Source of the DNA: Gammaproteobacteria bacterium UBA7310 | GTDB lineage: Bacteria > Pseudomonadota > Gammaproteobacteria > Pseudomonadales > Ketobacteraceae | Length of the DNA stretch: 21,039 nt | Assembly: GCA_002471665.1 (NCBI GenBank) | Contig: DKQK01000021.1 | Span: 1-21,039 of the forward strand | Reading direction: 5' to 3' | Shown: in pieces, positions 16,184 to 21,039 of the stretch | Position numbering within the stretch: the first letter of the stretch is position 1 | Layout: each line of letters starts with the position of its first letter | Program-made: the position numbers and the translations under genes | Notes under the pieces: generated by a model | Seen by the model: only the letters and a program-made list of their open reading frames with translations | What the model was told of the DNA's origin: nothing | The model's database searches: none

Positions 16184-17347
16184 TTAAATCAGCGGAAGAT
16201 CCAGCAGCAGTCGTCCGCTCCACAGTTTCAGAATATCGGTGGTGGGCGACATGACATGAGCCGCCCGCGCATCACGCAGCAAGCGGGATAATTGTCCGTT
16301 TTCACGATAGGCAAAACCACCACAGCAGGTCATGGCATCATTGGTGACCGCAACCGCAAGATCGGCGGCATCGGCTTTTGCCATCAGAATCATGTTGGTT
16401 GCCTGCGGATCACCTACATCCCCCTGATACGCTGCCTGATACAGCAGACCACGGCTTTTGTGCACCGCAATATTCATTTCAGCCAGGCGGTATTGCAGTG
16501 TATGGATGTCCGCCAGGCGTTCACCGGAGTGGCTGTAGCGCCGCGCTTTAACGTGTTCAATGGTGGCATTCAGAGCCGCCTGGGCCAAGCCCAGGTAGGC
16601 ACCGGCCATGGCAATGAGAAAGTAAGGCGCCACCACCTCAAAGGTGTACCAGATCTGATCGCCTTCCTGCCCCAGCAGATTTTCCCGTGGCAGCCGCACT
16701 TGGTTCAATTGCATCGCCCTGGATGAGTTACCGCGCATACCCAGTCCGGCCCAGGGTTCAAGCCAGATGATCCCGGCACTGTCCCTGTCCACGATCAGAC
16801 AGGAGAAATCGCCATCTTCGGTATTTTCAGCACTGGCCATGGTGGAGATTACGTAGGAATCGGCGTGGCCACCGTTGGTAACAAACTGTTTGGTGCCGTT
16901 GACGATGTAGTGTGCGCCACTGAGGGCTAATTCGGTTTGGGGCAGATAAAAGTGGGCACCGGTACCGTGCTCAGACAGTGCCAATGTGGTGATGTGACGG
17001 TTTTCAGCGATGGGCACCAAATACTTTTCTTCGTGATAAGCAGTGGCTTTGGCCGTGATCACGGCGCTGCCCACACAATGCATGGCATAACACAGAGCCG
17101 ATGAGGTGCAGCCTTGTGCTATGGTTTCACCCAGCACCGCCAGGGCCAGCAGCCCCTGCTCGTGGCCGCCAAACCGTTTCGGTACATGCAGCCCCATCAC
17201 GCCGGCCTCGGCCAATGCCTGCATGCTGTGCAGCGGCCAGCGTGCATCTTGATCTGTCTGACTGGCCTGGGGGGCGATGTGGGAAAGGGTGAGTTCCTGT
17301 ACCTGGTGTCGTAACCGAACAATAGACTCGGGTAAAAGCACTTCCAT
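16184..17347 (-). CDS. Acyl-CoA dehydrogenase-like flavoprotein lacking the usual catalytic Glu
   Basis: A 387-aa protein of the acyl-CoA dehydrogenase superfamily at normal length. N-terminal helices, the flavin/substrate beta domain (ALSEHGTGAHF at about 124-134; GTKQFVTNGGHADSYV at 151-166) and the C-terminal helical bundle (about 235-387) are complete. Where classical enzymes have YEGTxEI with the catalytic Glu, this protein has MSPTTDI (366-372), so that Glu is Ser367. This arrangement occurs in a subgroup ending RDARAxHVMxPTTD whose reactions are largely unknown; some superfamily members are monooxygenases. ATG 17347 is used (TTG 17353 is possible). A promoter at 17388-17416 drives it, probably together with the GGDEF gene 6 bases downstream. 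Confidence 0.87.
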   Translation of the reverse strand: MEVLLPESIVRLRHQVQELTLSHIAPQASQTDQDARWPLHSMQALAEAGVMGLHVPKRFGGHEQGLLALAVLGETIAQGCTSSALCYAMHCVGSAVITAKATAYHEEKYLVPIAENRHITTLALSEHGTGAHFYLPQTELALSGAHYIVNGTKQFVTNGGHADSYVISTMASAENTEDGDFSCLIVDRDSAGIIWLEPWAGLGMRGNSSRAMQLNQVRLPRENLLGQEGDQIWYTFEVVAPYFLIAMAGAYLGLAQAALNATIEHVKARRYSHSGERLADIHTLQYRLAEMNIAVHKSRGLLYQAAYQGDVGDPQATNMILMAKADAADLAVAVTNDAMTCCGGFAYRENGQLSRLLRDARAAHVMSPTTDILKLWSGRLLLDLPLI

Positions 17348-17387
17348 AAGCAATTGACATCCGTGTTCAAGCCTGGCGTGTTTCTAA

Positions 17388-17416
17388 AGACTAGCTTAGT
17401 GGTAATTGGGCGTCAA
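17388..17416 (-). promoter_or_regulatory. Sigma70-like promoter for the dehydrogenase/GGDEF pair
   Basis: On the minus strand TTGACG (17416-17411) is followed after exactly 17 bases by TAGTCT (17393-17388), 40 bases before the start codon at 17347. The -35 is near consensus and the -10 fair. This is a sequence-based prediction. Confidence 0.6.
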
Positions 17417-17498
17417 AATAGCGGGAAATAAACCCAATTGCAGCAGGCTATGGTCATCCGTATGATTCCTTCTATGCCGTAAAAAAGGGTACGAATCT

Positions 17499-18059
17499 GT
17501 GGTGACGCCAAATTCAATGTCGATTCAATTTGATGATCAGGCAACGTTTTGGCTGTTCGGCTATGGGTCTTTGATCTATAAAGTGGATTTTCCCTGGTTG
17601 GAACGCAGACCCGGGCGAATATTTAACTGGTCAAGGCGTTTTTGGCAGGGCTCCCATGATCATCGCGGTACACCGGATAAACCCGGAAGGGTGGTGACTT
17701 TGATCAAAACACCCGGGGCTGTGTGTGAAGGCATGGCCTATCGCATTACTGCCCAGGAGTTTGCCCATCTGGATCATCGTGAAAAGAACGGTTATGTGCG
17801 GCTGGTGACAGATGTGTACTTTCAGGACGCAACCCAAGCCACTGGTGTGGTTTACATTGCGGCGCCGGATAACCGTGCCTATCTGGGGCCGGCAACGGAG
17901 CAGGAGATCGCCCGCCATATTGCCGATTGCGCAGGGCCCAGCGGCGAGAACAGCGATTACCTGTTGCAATTGGCCCATGCCCTGCGGGAACTCAACGAGG
18001 TGGATGAGCATGTCTTTACCATCGAACGTCACTTATTGGCGCTGCGGTCCGGCGCCTGA
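17499..18059 (+). CDS. ChaC-type glutathione-specific gamma-glutamylcyclotransferase
   Basis: A 186-aa ChaC-family protein. Family members cleave glutathione to 5-oxoproline and Cys-Gly in the cytoplasm. The signature FGYGSLIYK (20-28) and RRFWQGSHDHRGTP (46-59) are typical, and the catalytic Glu is E95 in LDHREKNGY. The C-terminal part (YIAAPDNRAYLGPA, then SGENSDYLLQLAHAL) is the usual ChaC tail. The start is uncertain: GTG 17499 has AGGGT 8 bases upstream, while ATG 17517 would shorten the protein by six residues outside the domain. It is divergent from the dehydrogenase gene and convergent with the retron RT (35-bp gap), so it is not obviously part of the retron transcript. Confidence 0.9.
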   Translation: MVTPNSMSIQFDDQATFWLFGYGSLIYKVDFPWLERRPGRIFNWSRRFWQGSHDHRGTPDKPGRVVTLIKTPGAVCEGMAYRITAQEFAHLDHREKNGYVRLVTDVYFQDATQATGVVYIAAPDNRAYLGPATEQEIARHIADCAGPSGENSDYLLQLAHALRELNEVDEHVFTIERHLLALRSGA

Positions 18060-18093
18060 CACAAGGTCTAAAGGCTCCCGGTCAAGCCCCCGG

Positions 18094-19410
18094 TTAATCC
18101 TCCCAGTGCACGGCATTGAACAGTTGCTGCAGTTTTTTGCCCCGCTGGGGGTTGATGTGGGTCACATGGGCGATCCTGCCCGCCAGGTGGGCGCGGAAAT
18201 CCGGGTGCGCGCACCGGTTCTGGCTTTCACTGCCGTGACGCACACAATTGTGAAGAGTGGCTTTTAACTGGTCGTAGTCGGTACGGCTGATATTGATCTT
18301 TTCATTGATCACCAGGCCGGTGATGCGTTGGCTCTGTGATTGGCTGCGGACCCGGGTCTTGCGGTGGTTCAGGCAAAACCCTTCTTCCAGTGCAATGGCC
18401 CCGGTTACAGATTCAATCCAGGCTGCCTGTGGCCGCAGGGTTTCCGGGCCGGAGAAAACCAGATCGTCGGCGTAACGGGAGTAACGCAGGCCATAGCGCC
18501 TGGCCAACCCCGCCAGTCGACAATCCAGGCGATAGGCAGAGAAATTGGCCAGGGCACCGGAGGTGGGGGCACCCTGTGGCAGGTGCGGATGCCGCAGTTG
18601 CCTGCGCCGTTGCCATGATTGATCAGCAAAGGGTTTACCGGCCAGGCTGGGTGACACCCCGTGACTGCATAATCCCATCAGGGTGCGGGCCACCGCCGCC
18701 GGATAGCCAAGGGTGCGAAAAAACGCGAGCACTTTGGTGATGGGAACGCTGTGAAAAAAATCCTTGAGATCCAGGTGCAATATAACCGGTTGACCCACGT
18801 GGGCTGCAACATAGCTGGCGCAGGATCGATTGCGTACGAATCCATGAGCAGCATCGTGGGGCAGAATGCGATCCAGTATGTCGTGCAGAATCAGGCGTTG
18901 AATACGCTTGAGTTGTGATTTGGGTATTTCAATCAGGCGTTGGCCGCCACTGCGTTTATTGACCCAGCGATAGCGATAATGGTGCAGTCTGGGTTCGACC
19001 ACCTGCGCCTGCCGGCCATTGATATCCGCCAGCCAGTCCAGCTCCCGTGGTTGTACTGCCAGCCACAGGGCAACGTCCTTCAGGGTATCCAGCCGGGGCA
19101 GGGGGAAGCAGCGCAGATTAGCCGGCGGCGGTTGCATTTGCGGTGTGTCCAGCAATATGCCGGGTATGTCCTGTTGCGCAGCATGTTGCCAGAAATATTC
19201 CAGTAGCGGTTCGTTCAGCAGTAATGTGGCTAACCGCTTGAAGGATGCCGGGGGCTGCTCATACAGAAAGCACAGGCGTGCCGCCAGCTGCTTGATGTCT
19301 TGGGGATGAAGCTCCAGTACGCGCCGCAGGCGATCTGTCACCGCAGGTTGTGTCCACTCTCCGTCGATGATGGACAATGCCAGCCGGCGCGCACGAACAG
19401 AATTGGTCAT
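18094..19410 (-). CDS. Retron reverse transcriptase
   Basis: A 438-aa RNA-directed DNA polymerase of the retron type, predicted to copy the msd part of the adjacent ncRNA into multicopy single-stranded DNA. Fingers and palm motifs in order are HYRYRWVNKRSGGQRLIEIPK (about 144-164, split by a loop), AAHGFVRNRS (187-196), motif A LDLKDFF (213-219, first Asp D214), LPQGAPTS (277-284) and YADD (313-316, in YSRYADDLVFSG). The thumb contains ITGLVIN (363-369), the retron VTG motif with Ile. The retron NAxxH motif before motif A reads YVAAH (200-204), only partly conserved. Residues 1-105 are an alpha-helical extension without a recognised domain, reminiscent in size of myxobacterial retron RTs. The start lies 26 bases after the ncRNA. 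No accessory effector follows. Confidence 0.92.
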   Translation of the reverse strand: MTNSVRARRLALSIIDGEWTQPAVTDRLRRVLELHPQDIKQLAARLCFLYEQPPASFKRLATLLLNEPLLEYFWQHAAQQDIPGILLDTPQMQPPPANLRCFPLPRLDTLKDVALWLAVQPRELDWLADINGRQAQVVEPRLHHYRYRWVNKRSGGQRLIEIPKSQLKRIQRLILHDILDRILPHDAAHGFVRNRSCASYVAAHVGQPVILHLDLKDFFHSVPITKVLAFFRTLGYPAAVARTLMGLCSHGVSPSLAGKPFADQSWQRRRQLRHPHLPQGAPTSGALANFSAYRLDCRLAGLARRYGLRYSRYADDLVFSGPETLRPQAAWIESVTGAIALEEGFCLNHRKTRVRSQSQSQRITGLVINEKINISRTDYDQLKATLHNCVRHGSESQNRCAHPDFRAHLAGRIAHVTHINPQRGKKLQQLFNAVHWED

Positions 19411-19436
19411 AGCAAAGTATCACAGCAAGCAGGGTT

Positions 19437-19600
19437 GCAATCGGTCTCCGACCAGTCTGGTCCATTCAGTACGGTACTGCGTGCAGCGCAGCGCCGTACC
19501 AACTACGGTGTGTTCTTACTGTTGAATCGCCCCCGGGGTAACCCCGGAGCTTTCACCCTGGGGCCAAGCCCCGTGATGAAACGCTCGGAGAACCGATCGC
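19437..19600 (-). ncRNA. Predicted retron msr-msd RNA
   Basis: Directly upstream of the RT, same strand. The ends pair: a1 (19600-19585, GCGATCGGTTCTCCGA) with a2 (19451-19437, TCGGAGACCGATTGC), giving 15 pairs with one bulged T and one G-U. An AGC follows the top of a1, so the predicted branching G is at 19584. The msr part then holds two hairpins: one at about 19580-19551 with a GGGGC/GCCCC core inside TTTCA/TGAAA, and a GC-rich one at 19550-19529 (TCCGGGG, TTA loop, CCCCGGGG). After a less structured stretch the msd hairpin lies at 19499-19469 (GTACGG and CTGCG paired with CGCAG and CCGTAC, loop 5). The order a1-G-hairpins-msd-a2-RT is the retron arrangement. Exact msDNA ends are not predictable by eye. 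Confidence 0.85.
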
Positions 19601-19645
19601 CCGGGCATGATTTCAAGTTTGCCGGGATGAGTCAAGCCGGGCGAT
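19596..19645. repeat. Inverted repeat bracketing the retron promoter
   Basis: ATCGCCCGG (19596-19604) and CCGGGCGAT (19637-19645) are perfect 9-bp inverted arms, and the predicted -35 and -10 lie between them. A further GCCGGGATGA at 19621-19630 is a near direct copy of GCCGGGCGATG at 19636-19646, 15 bases apart. The arrangement fits an operator, but no regulator gene is adjacent; it could also be chance in GC-rich DNA. Confidence 0.55.
19607..19635 (-). promoter_or_regulatory. Predicted promoter of the retron RNA
   Basis: TTGACT (19635-19630) is separated by exactly 17 bases from AATCAT (19612-19607) on the minus strand. A start 6-8 bases beyond the -10 falls at about 19600, exactly the first base of the a1 arm. 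It should drive ncRNA and RT as one transcript. Confidence 0.65.
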
Positions 19646-19684
19646 GGGTTAGACTCACGGAACCCAACCCGAAGAGGCATTACC

Positions 19685-20164
19685 ATGAGCGACATATATA
19701 AAACTCCCGCTGCTGAATTGAGCGCGGCCCCCGATGGTGATATGGACAACTTTGAGCGCTTTACGGCATGGGGTGTGTTTGGCCTTTCAGTGATCACGTT
19801 CGGCATTTATATGATGTACTGGTTTTACACGCGTACCCGGGTATTGAATGCCTTTCATGACAATAAAATTGCCGATGGGCTGGTATACGGCTCCCTGATA
19901 ACCTATGTGGTGTACTTCGGCAGCTCGCTGTTGCCTGAATCAGTCTATCAGGAGCCGGTTATGCTCTACGGGATTGTAGCGGTCTCGGTTTTGTACCTGG
20001 TTTTTTACCTGGTGTGGCTGTTTACCTTCCGCGCCAGATTGCTGGAAATCGCCAGAAGTCATGGTGTCAACACATTCCGTATCAATCCGGCGCTGACCTT
20101 TTTCTTCCAGAGTATTTATTTGCAATACAAGATTAATCAGTATATCGACAACAAGGCGGATTAG
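19685..20164 (+). CDS. DUF4234-like small membrane protein
   Basis: A 159-aa inner-membrane protein of unknown function. A hydrophilic N-terminus with the common opening MSDIYKTPAAEL is followed by three transmembrane helices at about 29-48, 65-83 and 93-115, then an amphipathic C-terminal segment (134-152). The stretch VITFGIYMMYWFYTRTRVLN matches the conserved core of DUF4234-like proteins. GAAGAGG lies 7 bases before ATG 19685. The gene diverges from the retron, with only 84 bases between its start codon and the predicted 5' end of the retron RNA, so their control regions must overlap. Some retron and defence effectors are small membrane proteins, but the divergent strand makes such a role only a guess. 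Confidence 0.82.
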   Translation: MSDIYKTPAAELSAAPDGDMDNFERFTAWGVFGLSVITFGIYMMYWFYTRTRVLNAFHDNKIADGLVYGSLITYVVYFGSSLLPESVYQEPVMLYGIVAVSVLYLVFYLVWLFTFRARLLEIARSHGVNTFRINPALTFFFQSIYLQYKINQYIDNKAD

Positions 20165-20227
20165 AGGTTATTTCCATTCTGAAACAGATCACCTATGATG
20201 CAGGACCTTCTGACCAGGAGATCGATG

Positions 20228-20680
20228 ATGACCGAGCGCAATCTGGAACTGTCTGTTACCCGTTACATTTCGGCGTCACCCGAGCAGGTGTGGCAGGTAA
20301 TGACCCGCCAGTTGGCGGACTGGTGGTGCCCCAAACCCTGGTGGGTTACGGTGGATGCCATAGAATGGCGATCGGGCGGCCCGTTCAATCTCACCCTGCA
20401 TGGGCCTGACGGTGAGCTTGTTGCCAGTCAGGGCGTGTTTCTGGAGGTGGTACCCGGTGAGCGTCTGGTGTTTACCGACGCGGTTAACGCTCAGTGGGAA
20501 CCCCTTGATCCTTTCATGATCGGCATCATCGAGATCAGTGATGAAGGTGTTGGTACCCGTTATGTAGCACGCGCCCGGCACTGGACGGCGGCGGCCCGCG
20601 ATCAGCACCTGAAAATGGGCTTTGATACAGGCTGGTCTGCTGTGGCCGATCAGTTGGCTGCGTTGGCCGAGCTGGATTGA
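20228..20680 (+). CDS. AHSA1/SRPBCC-fold protein
   Basis: A 150-aa protein of the START/SRPBCC superfamily, AHSA1 (Aha1 C-terminal-like) branch, which has a hydrophobic ligand cavity. Typical landmarks are SVTRYISASPEQVWQVMT (9-26), the WW pair with DAIEWRSGGPFNL (43-55), GVFLEVVPGERLVFTDA (69-85) and the closing helix HLKMGFDTGWSAVADQLAALAE (127-148, in two parts). The family rarely gives a biochemical function; members are often stress or toxin-antitoxin-linked, or bind small lipophilic ligands. ATG 20228 is chosen because AGGAG lies 7 bases upstream; 20225 and 20195 are alternatives. It follows the DUF4234-like gene after 63 bp and may be co-transcribed. Confidence 0.87.
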   Translation: MTERNLELSVTRYISASPEQVWQVMTRQLADWWCPKPWWVTVDAIEWRSGGPFNLTLHGPDGELVASQGVFLEVVPGERLVFTDAVNAQWEPLDPFMIGIIEISDEGVGTRYVARARHWTAAARDQHLKMGFDTGWSAVADQLAALAELD

Positions 20681-20688
20681 ATACCCGC

Positions 20689-21039
20689 TTAACGGCTCAG
20701 CTGCAATATCAGTTTGTCGCCATCCCTCTCCCACACCGCATGGGGCAGCTCTTTTCCCAACACACCGGCCAGCATCACTTCTGCGTGTTTTGACCTCTCC
20801 TGTGAGACGCGCAGTTCCAGCAGGCAGGTTTCACTTCTACAATCCAGATAATCCAAGCTGACACCGGAAAAATGCTCGGCTTGAGACAAAAGCTCCAACA
20901 CGTTGGCTTCCTGCTCCTCGGCCCAACGCTCATCACGGAAATCCTGGTAATAACGTTGGCTCGCCTGATCGCGTATTGCCTGAAGTTCCAGTGCATTGCT
21001 GTGTTCAGCGATTTCATCGTTGAGAGGCAGCGCAGAGTA
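20689..21039 (-). CDS. 3' part of a gene for a probable exported protein (partial)
   Basis: The minus-strand frame is open from the right edge to TAA at 20691-20689, giving the last 116 residues of a protein whose start lies beyond the window. It is hydrophilic: a helical, Glu-rich N-terminal half (about 1-55) followed by a small beta domain. LDYLDCRSETCLLEL contains a CRSxxC pair of a type often seen as a disulfide in periplasmic proteins, so export is likely but not shown because the N-terminus is missing. No function can be assigned. It converges with the SRPBCC gene (8-bp gap). Confidence 0.7.
   Translation of the reverse strand, partial: YSALPLNDEIAEHSNALELQAIRDQASQRYYQDFRDERWAEEQEANVLELLSQAEHFSGVSLDYLDCRSETCLLELRVSQERSKHAEVMLAGVLGKELPHAVWERDGDKLILQLSR

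Noticed and set aside
18094..19410. RT as a group II intron maturase
   Set aside because: No maturase/X or endonuclease domain after the RT, no intron domain V/VI structure around it, and retron-type ITG thumb and flanking ncRNA are present.
19529..19580. GC-rich hairpins upstream of the RT as intrinsic terminators
   Set aside because: No T-runs follow them, they lie within the a1/a2-bounded structure, and their order fits msr stem-loops better.
20775..21017. Alternative 80-aa reading frame at the right end
   Set aside because: It overlaps the frame that stays open to the window edge, which has more natural protein composition and ends neatly next to the SRPBCC gene.

Overview
The window looks like chromosomal DNA of a mid-GC, Gram-negative gammaproteobacterium, probably marine or environmental. 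The clues are lipoprotein signal peptides, a periplasmic c-type cytochrome, a GGDEF protein, an HDOD protein and an acyl-CoA dehydrogenase-type enzyme. The genus cannot be fixed from the sequence alone. About twenty protein genes are supported. I see no tRNA, rRNA, CRISPR array, transposase or phage structural gene. Convergent gene ends are very tightly packed.

Left part (1-7994, all + strand): a GNAT acetyltransferase, a VOC/glyoxalase-fold protein, a small secreted Cys-containing protein, a very large secreted protein of unknown function (1139 aa), an M23-type lipoprotein overlapping a second small lipoprotein, a small membrane protein and an HDOD protein. A diverged non-coding direct repeat of about 150 bp lies after the VOC gene (886-1035) and again after the 1139-aa gene (5410-5558). 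A shorter fragment sits at the window's left edge. The second copy seems to carry the decayed 3' end of a second VOC gene, so the two secreted-protein genes sit between the arms of an old duplication.

Middle part (7987-14776): a secreted serine beta-lactamase/DD-peptidase-fold protein (-) diverges from a lipoprotein that combines a YVTN-type beta-propeller with a di-heme peroxidase-like domain (+). The latter ends in a strong hairpin terminator. Next come a PEGA-like lipoprotein, a PhzF-family protein whose usual catalytic Asp is replaced, and a gamma-glutamylcyclotransferase-fold protein.

Right part (14783-21039): a PAS-GGDEF diguanylate cyclase lies directly behind an acyl-CoA dehydrogenase-like gene (-). 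A ChaC-type glutathione cyclotransferase (+) follows. The most interesting locus is a retron on the minus strand: a reverse transcriptase (18094-19410) preceded by a structured non-coding RNA (about 19437-19600). That RNA has a 15-bp a1/a2 stem, two msr hairpins and an msd hairpin, and a sigma70-like promoter is placed so that transcription would begin at a1. No separate effector gene is recognisable; the RT carries an N-terminal extension of about 105 aa instead. After the retron come a DUF4234-like membrane protein, an AHSA1/SRPBCC protein and the 3' part of a gene that runs off the right edge.
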